Source of the DNA: JAYZQT01 sp036136335
Lineage (GTDB): Bacteria > Pseudomonadota > Alphaproteobacteria > MPNO01 > UBA830
NCBI GenBank assembly: GCA_036136335.1
Contig: JAYZQT010000054.1
Span: 1 to 64,000, forward strand
Length of the DNA stretch: 64,000 nt
Direction: 5' to 3'
Shown: piece by piece, positions 51,993 through 60,943 of the stretch
How the letters are laid out: each line of letters opens with the position of its first letter
Numbering within the stretch: the first letter of the stretch is position 1
The notes under the pieces: generated by a model
Seen by the model: the letters and a program-made list of their open reading frames with translations, nothing else
Told to the model about the DNA's origin: nothing
The model's database searches: none
Translations under genes and position numbers: made by a program

Positions 51993-52825
51993 CTAGCACC
52001 ACCATCCCGAGCACCACGAACAGCAGCCGCCAAATTTCCAACAAACTCAAGGGTAGTAGAAACAACTTCAGCGGAAGTACGCCCGTTACCGTCAAGTGCC
52101 GCAGCAATTTTTTCAACAATCGCAGTACCTACGACGGCTGCGTCAGCAACCGCCGCTACCTCGGCTGCATGTTTTGGCGTACGTATCCCAAACCCAACCG
52201 CAACCGGCAAATCCGTGTATTTTTTTATACGTGCGACGTTGCGCTCAATGTCGCTAGCCGGCGCGGAGCGGGTTCCAGTGATTCCTCGCACCGATACATA
52301 ATATACAAAGCCAGACGCGTTCCTCACTAATGTTGCAATCCTTTGTTCGGTTGAAGTCGGCGCTATTAGCCGGACTATGTTTATACCCGCGCGCTTGGAG
52401 AAATGACCAAATTCAGCTTCCTCTTCGGGTGGCAAATCGACAATTATCAGCCCATCAACACCCGACTCTGCGGCCTCGTTGGCGAATTTCTCTAGCCCGA
52501 AAGCATAAATGGGGTTGTAATAACCCATCAGTACAATCGGCGTCTGGGTGTCCAATTTACGGAAATCAGACACCATCGACAGCGTCTTTCCCATGGTTTG
52601 TCCGGCGGCGAGAGCCCGGGCCGATGCAAGATCAATTATAGGTCCATCAGCCATCGGATCCGTGAAAGGCATGCCAAGTTCGATAAAATCGGCGCCGGCA
52701 TCGGGCAATCCGGTCAAAAGTTCGGCAGATAGTGCCAAGTCTGGATCGCCAGCGGTTATGAATGTTACCAGACCACCTCGCCCCTCTTTGCGTAGTGCCG
52801 CAAAACGCGCTTTGACCCTATTCAC
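51989..52825 (-). CDS. trpA: tryptophan synthase subunit alpha
   Basis: TrpA cleaves indole-3-glycerol phosphate and channels indole to TrpB. The 278-residue TIM barrel has the catalytic Glu in FIELGMPFTDPMADGP near 46-61, where the Asp that follows is the second catalytic residue, ARALAAGQTM near 67-76, YYNPIYAFG near 101-109 and the phosphate-binding GFGIRTPKHA near 214-223. Its ATG overlaps the trpB stop by 4 nt and its stop overlaps accD. Confidence 0.97.
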   Translation of the reverse strand: MNRVKARFAALRKEGRGGLVTFITAGDPDLALSAELLTGLPDAGADFIELGMPFTDPMADGPIIDLASARALAAGQTMGKTLSMVSDFRKLDTQTPIVLMGYYNPIYAFGLEKFANEAAESGVDGLIIVDLPPEEEAEFGHFSKRAGINIVRLIAPTSTEQRIATLVRNASGFVYYVSVRGITGTRSAPASDIERNVARIKKYTDLPVAVGFGIRTPKHAAEVAAVADAAVVGTAIVEKIAAALDGNGRTSAEVVSTTLEFVGNLAAAVRGARDGGAR

Positions 52826-54036
52826 AGCGTCACTCCGAGAATTTCAGCTACTGAAAAGACATCCTTATCCCCACGACCACACATATTCATCACAATCAGG
52901 TGATCGGAAGGCAGATCCGGCGCTATATTTAAGACGTGGGCAAGTGCGTGTGCAGGCTCCAATGCTGGAATTATTCCCTCTAGCCGACTGCATAGTTGGA
53001 ACGCGCCCAACGCCTCGTGGTCAGTGACCGAAACATAGTTTACGCGACCACAGTCATTTAACCATGCGTGTTCGGGCCCAATTCCAGGATAGTCCAAGCC
53101 CGCCGAAATTGAATGAGCTTCGGTAATTTGTCCGTCATCGTCTTGTAACAAATAGGTTCGGTTACCATGCAACACTCCCGGTTTCCCAGCAGCAAGTGAG
53201 GCCGCATGCCTCCCAGTCTCTATACCCTCACCAGCTGCCTCCACGCCCAACAGCCGGATACCACCCTCGTCCAGGAATGGGTGAAACAATCCCATGGCGT
53301 TGGAACCACCACCAATACAAGCGACGAGCGTATTTGGAAGACGTCCTTCAGCCTCCATAATCTGTTCGCGCACCTCATTTCCAATCACGGACTGAAAATC
53401 GCGCACCATGGTTGGGTAGGGATGGGGTCCCGCAACCGTTCCGATTACATAAAATGTGTCGTCCACATGCGCAACCCAATCACGCAGCGCCCCGTTCATT
53501 GCGTCCTTTAAGGTAGCTGAGCCAGTTTTCACAGGTACAACTTCAGCACCAAGCAGTTTCATGCGGAAAACATTGGGTGCCTGCCTCTCTATATCGACCG
53601 CACCCATATAAATAACGCAAGGAATTCCGAACAAAGCGCACACGGTCGCTGTGGCAACACCGTGTTGGCCGGCACCGGTTTCAGCAATTACCCTAGTTTT
53701 TCCCATTCTCCGCGCCAGAAGAATCTGGCCTAGCGTGTTGTTGATCTTGTGCGCGCCTGTGTGGTTGAGTTCATCGCGTTTGAAATAAACTTTAGCTCCG
53801 CCACAGTATTCTGTAATCCGAGCCGCATAATACAACGGGCTTGGCCTACCCACATAATGTTTTAAAAGTTCTTTATATTCAGCATGGTATTGTGGATCTC
53901 CTTGGGCAATTTTATACGCCTTTTCCACCTCGAGCACCAAAGGCATCAATGTCTCGGCAACGTAACGACCACCGTATATTCCAAAATGCCCGTTCTCGTC
54001 GGGGCCGTTACCATAAGTGTCTAAATAGTCTGTCAT
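52822..54036 (-). CDS. trpB: tryptophan synthase subunit beta
   Basis: TrpB condenses indole with serine using PLP. The 404-residue protein has the PLP-binding Lys in NHTGAHKINNTLGQ near 84-97, AETGAGQHGVATATVCALFG near 114-133, the phosphate-grip GGGSNAMG near 234-241, and a C-terminal GRGDKDV near 386-392. The N-terminus carries the usual YGGRYVAETLMP. It lies 46 nt downstream of trpF and overlaps trpA. Confidence 0.97.
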   Translation of the reverse strand: MTDYLDTYGNGPDENGHFGIYGGRYVAETLMPLVLEVEKAYKIAQGDPQYHAEYKELLKHYVGRPSPLYYAARITEYCGGAKVYFKRDELNHTGAHKINNTLGQILLARRMGKTRVIAETGAGQHGVATATVCALFGIPCVIYMGAVDIERQAPNVFRMKLLGAEVVPVKTGSATLKDAMNGALRDWVAHVDDTFYVIGTVAGPHPYPTMVRDFQSVIGNEVREQIMEAEGRLPNTLVACIGGGSNAMGLFHPFLDEGGIRLLGVEAAGEGIETGRHAASLAAGKPGVLHGNRTYLLQDDDGQITEAHSISAGLDYPGIGPEHAWLNDCGRVNYVSVTDHEALGAFQLCSRLEGIIPALEPAHALAHVLNIAPDLPSDHLIVMNMCGRGDKDVFSVAEILGVTL

Positions 54037-54082
54037 GATGTATGTGCTGTTTTTAACTCACTGGGAACCATAGGCCCAGTTT

Positions 54083-54730
54083 TTATCCGGAATCCTTTAC
54101 TGCTCGCAAAAAGGCTGAAATTCGAGCCGTATCCTTCACACCAGGTGTGCTCTCCACACCGGAGGACACGTCGACTGTGGGAGCTGACGACACTCGAATA
54201 GCTTCCTCCACATTTGCTGCATCTAAGCCACCAGACAGCATCCACGGCACTGGCCAATTACGCCCCTTCAGTATCTTCCAGTCAAAAGAAACCGCGTTAC
54301 CACCGGGTAGTGCATTTTTCATTTCTGAAGGTGTCTTGGCGTCAAAAAGAAGTATGTCAGCAACATCCACATAGTCGTTGGCAACAGCTAAATCATCTGC
54401 TTTGGAGACCTTAATAGCTTTCACAATCCTCTTACCGGTATACGATTTTATATCCGATAGTCTTTCCGGGGTTTCAGACCCATGTAGCTGTAAATGAGAA
54501 ATTCCCGAAATCGCGTTGATCCTAGTTATAAGATCATCATCTGGATCAACCATAAGTGCCACCGCATCGATGCTTGTCGACATCGAAGACAACAACCTCG
54601 TTACGAACGTTGCAGTAACATTGCGTGGTGAGGGTGGAAAAAATACAAACCCCACATACCGGGCTCCTTCCTTAATCGCTGCGTTGAACGATGAAGTGTC
54701 GTTGATTCCGCATATTTTGACGTCAACCAT
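54083..54730 (-). CDS. trpF: phosphoribosylanthranilate isomerase
   Basis: TrpF carries out the Amadori rearrangement in tryptophan synthesis. The 215-residue TIM barrel begins with VKICGIND, where the Cys is catalytic, has YVGFVFFPPSPRNVT near 26-40, LQLHGSETPE near 80-89, the catalytic Asp in LLFDAKTP near 131 and LSGGLDAANVEEAI near 164-177, ending with VDVSSGVESTPGVKD. Its ATG overlaps the pyrF stop by a single base at 54730. Confidence 0.96.
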   Translation of the reverse strand: MVDVKICGINDTSSFNAAIKEGARYVGFVFFPPSPRNVTATFVTRLLSSMSTSIDAVALMVDPDDDLITRINAISGISHLQLHGSETPERLSDIKSYTGKRIVKAIKVSKADDLAVANDYVDVADILLFDAKTPSEMKNALPGGNAVSFDWKILKGRNWPVPWMLSGGLDAANVEEAIRVSSAPTVDVSSGVESTPGVKDTARISAFLRAVKDSG

Positions 54731-55449
54731 TAGACTGTTGAATCCGCGATATCAGACACAATACGGCGCGCCGCTCCCACCGGGTCCACAGCCCCGGTAA
54801 TCGGCCTTCCGACCACCAGATGATCGGCCCCGGCTTTGATTGCCTGCCCCGGGGTCATAACTCGCTTCTGATCATCGACGGGAGCCCAGTTGGGTCGCAC
54901 ACCGGGAACAATTAGCAGAAATTTCTTTCCAAATTCTGTTCGAAGGAACATTACCTCTTGGGGAGAACACACCACTCCGTCTAACCCCGCGGCGTTAGCT
55001 AGTTGTGCCAGCCGACGCACTTGGTCTGCCACAGGGTGTTGCTGTCCAACCGAGGCGAGATCGGTATTACCAAGACTCGTGAGTACAGTTACCGCCACAA
55101 TCTTGGGCCGTTTGCTTCCACGCTCAGCGGCAGCGGCGGCAGCGGCTTGAAGCATAGCCTCACCCCCGGATGCATGAACCGTTAATACAGAACATTGTAG
55201 GGCTGAAGCTGCGCGTATGGCGCCCGCAACCGTGTTCGGAATGTCATGATACTTAAGATCTAGAAAGACCTTGTGACCGCAAGCAACGACTTTGCACACA
55301 CCCTCTGGTCCATTGGCGGTAAAAAATTCCTTACCGAGCTTGATCCCCCCCACCTCGCCTAAAAGCAGATCGGCTAGAAAAAGCGCGTCATCTAGGTTGG
55401 ACCTGTCGATAGCACAGAAAACCCTATCTACCGGTAAAATATCAGTCAT
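54730..55449 (-). CDS. pyrF: orotidine 5'-phosphate decarboxylase
   Basis: PyrF makes UMP from OMP. The 239-residue barrel shows VFCAIDRSNLDDALFLAD near 10-27, the substrate Lys in IKLGKEFF near 36-43, the catalytic DLKYHDIPNTV near 63-73, a phosphate-loop region VPGVRPNW near 181-188 and VVGRPITGAVDP near 213-224. It heads the pyrF-trpF-trpB-trpA-accD-folC run; the 271 nt upstream, before lapA, contain no gene and presumably hold the promoter. Confidence 0.96.
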   Translation of the reverse strand: MTDILPVDRVFCAIDRSNLDDALFLADLLLGEVGGIKLGKEFFTANGPEGVCKVVACGHKVFLDLKYHDIPNTVAGAIRAASALQCSVLTVHASGGEAMLQAAAAAAAERGSKRPKIVAVTVLTSLGNTDLASVGQQHPVADQVRRLAQLANAAGLDGVVCSPQEVMFLRTEFGKKFLLIVPGVRPNWAPVDDQKRVMTPGQAIKAGADHLVVGRPITGAVDPVGAARRIVSDIADSTV

Positions 55450-55720
55450 GGAGACTTAATATATCATTTTACTGCTCGGTCCCAGACCAGTTAGGCAATC
55501 ACAGCATGCTCTATTGGCCGACCACTGAGTTAGAAAGTTATACATCTGAAATGGGAGCACCAGTAATTAACGTGACCACCACATTTTTATAGAAAAATTT
55601 GGTGATATGGGACAATCAGAGACTTGGCGTCAATTAACCACGCCCTATGATCAGCAACGGCCCGTTAACGCGGACTGCCTCACAAAACTCAAGGCCATTT
55701 TAGAATTCGGTAAATTTGAA

Positions 55721-56080
55721 TCAGTCTTCTATCAATGTCGTCTGTTTCACAGGACCGTGCGACGACGGAGCCGGTGGCAAAACGGCATTGGCCCGGGAAG
55801 CATCAGTTTCACGTTTTGCTAGCTGGTTCTCCAATTTTCGGAGGCGCCGTTCTGCACGGCGGGCTCGGTGGCGCCAACCGGTCCCTCCAAGCCAGCCAAT
55901 AATTAGGCCGAGCATAATTCCCAAGGCTAAAAGTCCCAATACCCAAACCGAAGCCCAAACTTCATACACGCTCCCAAACGGCCATACCTCCAATGCCAAT
56001 GGCACACTGTTCTCAACAGTGAACATCCCCACCACAATCGCCAATAAGATAAAAACCAAGCACCCACAAAATTGACGCAT
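55721..56080 (-). CDS. lapA: LapA domain membrane protein
   Basis: A 119-residue LapA-type (YciS-like) inner membrane protein. Two transmembrane segments are visible, LVFILLAIVVGMFTVENS near 8-25 and VWVLGLLALGIMLGLIIGWLGG near 43-64 (in two parts), followed by a cytoplasmic coiled-coil-like RRAERRLRKLENQLAKRE near 73-90. LapA in enterobacteria acts with LapB in regulating LpxC and lipopolysaccharide assembly. The ATG at 56080 with GAGAGG nine bases upstream is preferred to one at 56134 that gives a charged non-family leader. It lies 75 nt after ihfB. Confidence 0.85.
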   Translation of the reverse strand: MRQFCGCLVFILLAIVVGMFTVENSVPLALEVWPFGSVYEVWASVWVLGLLALGIMLGLIIGWLGGTGWRHRARRAERRLRKLENQLAKRETDASRANAVLPPAPSSHGPVKQTTLIED

Positions 56081-56155
56081 CAGACGGTGCCTCTCAGGGC
56101 GTTTATGGGACGGAAAACATCGTGCCCGCAGCACGGCATCTTGACTACGATCGGG

Positions 56156-56440
56156 CTATTTTCGGCCGTTTAGACGTTCGCGCAAATCCTTTCCAGACTT
56201 GAAAAACGGCACGAACTTTTTTCCTACATTAACTGACTGGCCTGTTCGTGGATTGCGACCGGTTCGCGCATCGCGGGTTTTAACAGAGAACGCCCCAAAA
56301 CCGCGCAGTTCCACTCTGTCGCCTCGAGAAAGCGCAGTCGAAATTTCGTCAAAAATAGTAGACACTATGCGTTCCAAATCACGTTGGTAAAGGTGCGGGT
56401 TACTCGCCGAAAGTTTCAAAATCAACTCGGACTTCGTCAT
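56156..56440 (-). CDS. ihfB: integration host factor subunit beta
   Basis: A 94-residue member of the HU/IHF family, which bends DNA as an IhfA/IhfB dimer. It starts MTKSELILKLSASNPHL, contains RVELRGFGAFSVKTRDARTGRNP (about 42-64) with the GRNPRTGQ turn that inserts into the minor groove, and ends FKSGKDLRERLNGRK. The N-terminal wording (KSEL, LYQRDLERIV) favours IhfB over HU. A GGAGGG ribosome binding site precedes the ATG. Confidence 0.95.
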   Translation of the reverse strand: MTKSELILKLSASNPHLYQRDLERIVSTIFDEISTALSRGDRVELRGFGAFSVKTRDARTGRNPRTGQSVNVGKKFVPFFKSGKDLRERLNGRK

Positions 56441-56843
56441 TTTTTCGGGCCCTCCTCCACTTTACGGAGTTTCTTTATGACAACATCCCACAACTCGGAT
56501 GCTCCGCAACTCTGTTTTATAATGGGTAGCTATCGCCTCCGGCGCTCCCGAATCAATGGGCCTGAGCGTGCCAGAGAGGTATCAACCCGTCAAGTGTAAC
56601 GGGTCCTGCGCTAATTGTTTTTCCCAACGCACGACCAACATAGTGTATAGACTGCACAAAGCCGCCCTGAGGGAAAAACCGCGCAATATCGTCTACAAAA
56701 ATCGCTTGTTTGAAATCTCGATCCCCGGCATATGCCAAATTATCTAGATTGTGGGCAAAGGTTTATTGGCCATTTTAGCGCATGCAAAAGGTAACCCATC
56801 GCGGCAACGACCGAAGTTTAAAAACGCAGGCAGTTTGCAATTT
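56441..56843. other. 403-nt gap between rpsA and ihfB; only a doubtful 61-codon frame
   Basis: Many alphaproteobacteria carry sppA here; this window does not. A minus-strand frame from a TTG at 56738 to 56553 encodes 61 residues (for example GDRDFKQAIFVDDIARFF), but the start has no ribosome binding site and I do not recognise the product. It could be a remnant or chance. The rest presumably holds the ihfB promoter and the end of the rpsA message. Confidence 0.4.
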
Positions 56844-58721
56844 TTATTCCTCTGGCTTGTCCTCTGCGGGTTTGTCGGCGGTCTCTTCTGGCGAATCCGT
56901 GTCTGTTTGTTCGGAAACGTCAAGAGACCCTTCGGGCGTATCTTGGGATGAGCTAGCCACAAGGGGAGCAGCCACGTTCGCTATCACTTCCTCATCCTCA
57001 TCCTCATCCTCATCCTCTTCCCGCGCGCGACTAAGCGCAGCGCCAAGTATATCCCCGAGGCTGGCGCCGGAATCTGACGAACCATAGTCGGCCATGGCTT
57101 GTTTTTCTTCTGCTGCCTCGTGAGCTTTTACAGACAAGCTCACCTTGCGCTCCCGTTTATCAACATTGGTCACCCTCGCATCAATACGGTCTCCCACCGC
57201 AAACCGGTCCGGTCGCTGCTCGCTCCGCTCCCGCGAAAGGTCCGACCTACGAATAAAGCCTTTGACCATCCCTGAAATCGTTACTTCTAAGCCGCCCTCA
57301 GTAACCGCAGAAACCGTACATGTGATTGTTTCACCCTTTTTTATTCCCTTCATCGTTGACACAAACGGATCATCCGAGAGTTGCTTAATACCGAGACTGA
57401 TCCGTTCTTTTTCAACATCAATATCTAGGATGCGGGCGGACACAATCTGTCCTTTTTCGTACTCTTTTGAGGCTGCCTCGCCGTCTAAACTCCAGGACAA
57501 ATCTGATAAATGGATCATCCCATCAATTTCACCTGGCAGTCCAATAAATAGGCCAAACTCGGTGATATTTTTAACATCACCCTCTATGTTGTCTCCAACA
57601 GGATAGTTAGAGGAAAATTCCTCCCAAGGGTTGTCATGGCACTGTTTAAGACCGAGGCTTATTCTCCGCTTCTGAAATTCAACCTCCAGCACCATTACAT
57701 CAACTTCCTGGCTAGTCGAAACGATTTTACCTGGATGAACATTTTTCTTAGTCCAACTCATCTCTGACACGTGAACAAGGCCCTCAATACCAGGCTCAAG
57801 TTCGACAAACGCACCATAGTCGGTAATGTTACTGACGCGGCCGGTGTATTTTGTACCAATCGGGTATTTTACTTCGACACCTTCCCAAGGATCCGCATCT
57901 AACTGTTTCATACCGAGGGAAATGCGCTGATTTTCAGAATTATACCGAATTACTTGGACGCTAACCGTTTGCCCAATTGATAGCGCCTCCGTCGGATGAT
58001 TAATCCGACGCCAAGCGATGTCGGTGACGTGCAGAAGGCCATCCACACCACCAAGATCAACAAACGCACCATAGTCGGTAATATTCTTGACCATACCTTC
58101 GAGAACTTGACCTTCCTTAAGGTTAGCGAGCAGTTCATTTCGCTGTTCCGCTCGAGATTCCTCAAGAACCGCGCGACGGGAAACAACAATGTTTCCTCGG
58201 CGACGATCCATTTTTAGAATTTGAAAGGGTTGAGGAATTCCCATCAAGGGACCAACATCACGGATAGGACGAACATCAACTTGGCTGCCAGGTAAAAATG
58301 CCACAGCACCCGACAAATCGACGGTAAAACCCCCTTTTACCCGCCCAAAAATCGTGCCAGTCACGCGCTCTGTTTCTTCAAATGCTACCTCAAGTTGGGT
58401 CCAAGCTTCTTCGCGGCGGGCACGTTCGCGACTAAGAACGGCTTCACCATTTCGATTTTCCATACGTTCAAGGTACACATCGACAACATCGCCGACGTTA
58501 ATCTCTGTAGGTTGTCCTGGTGCGCTAAATTCCTTCAAGGGCACGCGTCCCTCGGATTTTAGCCCCACATCAATCAGAGCATTATCTCCCTCTACTGACA
58601 GAACGGTCCCTTTGATCACGGAGCCCACCGTCAATTTGCCTTCGCCAAAGCTCTGCTCGAGCAGGGAGGCAAAATCTTCTATTGGCGCTGCATCAGCAAC
58701 GGTTGGGTTATTGGTTGTCAT
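56844..58721 (-). CDS. rpsA: 30S ribosomal protein S1
   Basis: S1 binds mRNA on the 30S subunit and helps start translation. The 625-residue protein consists of six S1 domains in a row, with hallmark turns such as NITDYGAFVDLGGVDGLLHVTD (about 224-245 in parts), NITDYGAFVELEPGIEGLVHVSE (about 309-331) and NITEFGLFIGLPGEIDGMIHLSD (about 396-418). The last 60 residues are an acidic tail with EEDEDEDEDEE coded by a GATGAG repeat. Start: ATG 58721 gives the family N-terminus MTTNNPTVAD; an ATG at 58754 in frame is less likely. It lies 100 nt downstream of cmk. Confidence 0.96.
   Translation of the reverse strand: MTTNNPTVADAAPIEDFASLLEQSFGEGKLTVGSVIKGTVLSVEGDNALIDVGLKSEGRVPLKEFSAPGQPTEINVGDVVDVYLERMENRNGEAVLSRERARREEAWTQLEVAFEETERVTGTIFGRVKGGFTVDLSGAVAFLPGSQVDVRPIRDVGPLMGIPQPFQILKMDRRRGNIVVSRRAVLEESRAEQRNELLANLKEGQVLEGMVKNITDYGAFVDLGGVDGLLHVTDIAWRRINHPTEALSIGQTVSVQVIRYNSENQRISLGMKQLDADPWEGVEVKYPIGTKYTGRVSNITDYGAFVELEPGIEGLVHVSEMSWTKKNVHPGKIVSTSQEVDVMVLEVEFQKRRISLGLKQCHDNPWEEFSSNYPVGDNIEGDVKNITEFGLFIGLPGEIDGMIHLSDLSWSLDGEAASKEYEKGQIVSARILDIDVEKERISLGIKQLSDDPFVSTMKGIKKGETITCTVSAVTEGGLEVTISGMVKGFIRRSDLSRERSEQRPDRFAVGDRIDARVTNVDKRERKVSLSVKAHEAAEEKQAMADYGSSDSGASLGDILGAALSRAREEDEDEDEDEEVIANVAAPLVASSSQDTPEGSLDVSEQTDTDSPEETADKPAEDKPEE
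56993..57021. repeat. short tandem repeat TCATCC in the S1 acidic tail
   Basis: Four to five near-perfect copies of the hexamer CTCATC (plus strand) encode Asp-Glu pairs in the C-terminal tail of S1. The unit is six bases, so copy changes keep the frame and would only lengthen or shorten the acidic stretch. Confidence 0.75.
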
Positions 58722-58754
58722 TTGTCTTGGTTCATCCTTTCTCTGGAAAGACAA

Positions 58755-58785
58755 CGGCGCCTCCGAGGCCCCCTTAGCGGCGCCG
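58755..58785 (-). promoter_or_regulatory. GC-rich hairpin in the rpsA leader
   Basis: In the mRNA CGGCGCC (58785-58779) pairs perfectly with GGCGCCG (58761-58755), 34 nt before the rpsA start. Only a weak T-rich run follows, so it may be an attenuating hairpin after cmk or a leader structure for S1 autoregulation, which is known for rpsA in enterobacteria. The function is inferred. Confidence 0.45.
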
Positions 58786-58821
58786 ACCCCACAGACCTCT
58801 TCAGCTATTCCATTTGTCCCG

Positions 58822-59463
58822 CTATCGAATGAAAGACATGGCCAAGGCGAAAGCAGCTTCAGCGTTTAAATTTGTCGTATCAATGACAGACGCTTCTGCC
58901 GCGGGTGCCAAAGGTGCGACAGCACGGGTACGGTCCCGATGATCGCGTTCCCTCATATCCTGCAGAACGCGCGCAGGTATACCCTCAACGCCTCGATCCT
59001 GCAACTCTTTAACCCGCCGCCTGACGCGCACATTAATATCAGCATCAACAAAAAATTTATAATCCGCTGATGGGCATATGACAGTTCCGATATCTCGTCC
59101 GTCGATAACCACACCTAGCGCATCGTTCGGCGGGTTATCGGCAAACCGGCGTTGAACTCCAATCAAAACGTCGCGCACCTCTGGTTTAGCAGCAACAATG
59201 CCGGCTGCCTGGCCAGTTTCTTCGTCTCGTAGCATAGGATTCAAAAAATCCGTGGTATCTGGATCGAGCTTCAGGGCCGCCCTAACAGCCGCCTCGGTGT
59301 CAGAAGGATTTTTGCCCGCGTCGAGGAGAGAGAGGGCAACGGATCTGTATAGAAGACCACTATCGAGGTAGGCATAACCCAAGTCTGTAGCCATCCGGCG
59401 GGCCATGGTACCTTTCCCACTGGCCGCCGTTCCATCGATGGCAATGACAACAGTCCTACTCAT
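58822..59463 (-). CDS. cmk: (d)CMP kinase
   Basis: Cytidylate kinase phosphorylates CMP and dCMP. The 213-residue protein has the P-loop IAIDGTAASGKGTMARRMA near 7-25, YLDSGLLYRSVAL near 33-45, and VVIDGRDIGTVICP near 102-115, followed by the LID region RRRVKELQDRG. The ATG at 59463 overlaps the aroA stop by 8 nt; an in-frame ATG at 59487 lies deeper in aroA. The order aroA-cmk-rpsA is widespread in proteobacteria. Confidence 0.96.
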   Translation of the reverse strand: MSRTVVIAIDGTAASGKGTMARRMATDLGYAYLDSGLLYRSVALSLLDAGKNPSDTEAAVRAALKLDPDTTDFLNPMLRDEETGQAAGIVAAKPEVRDVLIGVQRRFADNPPNDALGVVIDGRDIGTVICPSADYKFFVDADINVRVRRRVKELQDRGVEGIPARVLQDMRERDHRDRTRAVAPLAPAAEASVIDTTNLNAEAAFALAMSFIR

Positions 59464-60784
59464 CCGGAAGACCAAAATTACCACCAAGTCCGGTCATTAA
59501 ATCCAAAAAACCAGGGAAGCTAGTGCCGATGGCTGCGGCATTGTCAATCACAACCGGTGACTGCGTGCCCATCCCCATCACCAAAAAAGACATCGCCATC
59601 CGGTGATCGAGTTTAGTCGCGATCTCCGCGCTCCCAGTGGGAGGTCCACCGCATCCCTCAATCACGATATCATCTTTGTCCGCCCTGGCAGAAACGCCAC
59701 AGGCATTAAGGCCGTCAATTATACCCGAAAAACGATCACTCTCTTTTACCCTTAATTCCCCCAACCCACACAGCCGTGTCTCCCCCGAGGCGAACGCTCC
59801 CGCGATTGCCGCAATTGGGTATTCGTCAATCATGGAGGGGGCACGATCCGCAGGAACATGGGTACCCCGAAGTGGTCGGTACCGAAACGTGATATCGCCT
59901 ATAAGTTCTCCCGCAGAATCGCGTTTATTTTGGAATTCAATGTCTGCTCCCATATCCACTAAAGTTTTAAAGAGCCCGGTGCGTAATGAATTTAATCCGA
60001 CATGTTCGATCGTTACATCTGATCCCGGCAATAACAGGGCCGCCACCCCGGGGTAAGCAGCCGATGAAGGGTCCCCTGGTACCGTGACATCCGTTGCGAC
60101 CAACTCCGGATATCCTTCCAATTCGATGCGCTTTCCGCCACCGCGCAATGTATCAACTACAACATTCGCACCAAATGACCGAAGCATGTTCTCAGTGTGA
60201 TCTCTGGTCGCCGAGCGCTCGTTGACAATAGTTTTCCCGGGAGCACTCAGTCCGGCGAGCAGGATAGCGGATTTAACCTGGGCAGACGGCACGGGCATAT
60301 TATATTCTATTGGTATTGGTTCAGCGGACCCATGGACAACTATTGGCATGCGCCCACTACCCATAAAGTTGAAATTTGCGCCCATCCGGGACAGTGGTTC
60401 AATGACACGCTCCATCGGACGCGAACGCAACGATGCATCGCCCGTCAAGTGCGCAGTAACATTCTGGGTGGACAAGAGCCCCATCAACAATCGAGCGGCC
60501 GTGCCCGAATTTCCCAAGTCGATGACATCCGGTGGCGATGCGAAGCCACCGACACCAACACCGTTAACACACCAAACCTCTCCCGCTCTTTTTATAGAGA
60601 CCCCAAAAGATCGGAGGGCAGAAGAAGTTCGAAGTACGTCCTCGGCTTCAAGGAGCCCCGTGATCCTTGTTTCGCCCACTGCCGACGCGCCAAACATTAG
60701 CGCTCGATGGGAAATAGATTTGTCACCCGGCACCCGAATTTTACCCGTTAAAGAACTGCCGGATTGGGACGCGAGTTTGTGCAC
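59456..60784 (-). CDS. aroA: 3-phosphoshikimate 1-carboxyvinyltransferase (EPSP synthase)
   Basis: AroA joins PEP and shikimate-3-phosphate. The 442-residue protein has VPGDKSISHRALMFG near 19-33, DLGNSGTAARLLMGLLS near 92-108 (the LGNSGTA motif), RSRPMERVIEPL near 121-132, SAQVKSAILLAGL near 166-178 and DEYPIAAIAGAFASGET near 318-334 with the catalytic Asp. The position of an Ala in NSGTAARLL suggests a class II-like (glyphosate-tolerant type) synthase, by pattern only. The start is GTG 60784 with AGGATAG upstream; a longer frame reaching 60898 runs into the promoter region and is not family-like. Confidence 0.94.
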   Translation of the reverse strand: MHKLASQSGSSLTGKIRVPGDKSISHRALMFGASAVGETRITGLLEAEDVLRTSSALRSFGVSIKRAGEVWCVNGVGVGGFASPPDVIDLGNSGTAARLLMGLLSTQNVTAHLTGDASLRSRPMERVIEPLSRMGANFNFMGSGRMPIVVHGSAEPIPIEYNMPVPSAQVKSAILLAGLSAPGKTIVNERSATRDHTENMLRSFGANVVVDTLRGGGKRIELEGYPELVATDVTVPGDPSSAAYPGVAALLLPGSDVTIEHVGLNSLRTGLFKTLVDMGADIEFQNKRDSAGELIGDITFRYRPLRGTHVPADRAPSMIDEYPIAAIAGAFASGETRLCGLGELRVKESDRFSGIIDGLNACGVSARADKDDIVIEGCGGPPTGSAEIATKLDHRMAMSFLVMGMGTQSPVVIDNAAAIGTSFPGFLDLMTGLGGNFGLPDE

Positions 60785-60943
60785 GATTCTATCCTGAGAA
60801 TATTGACCATAATAACATAATGACACCGACGCTCTATCAAAAATCACATAATAATACAGCGCTGCTGGATTTTGGTTTTGACAGAACCCACCGAACATGG
60901 CAAAGGCTGCCGTTCAGATTAAACATATAAAATGGAGGCCACC

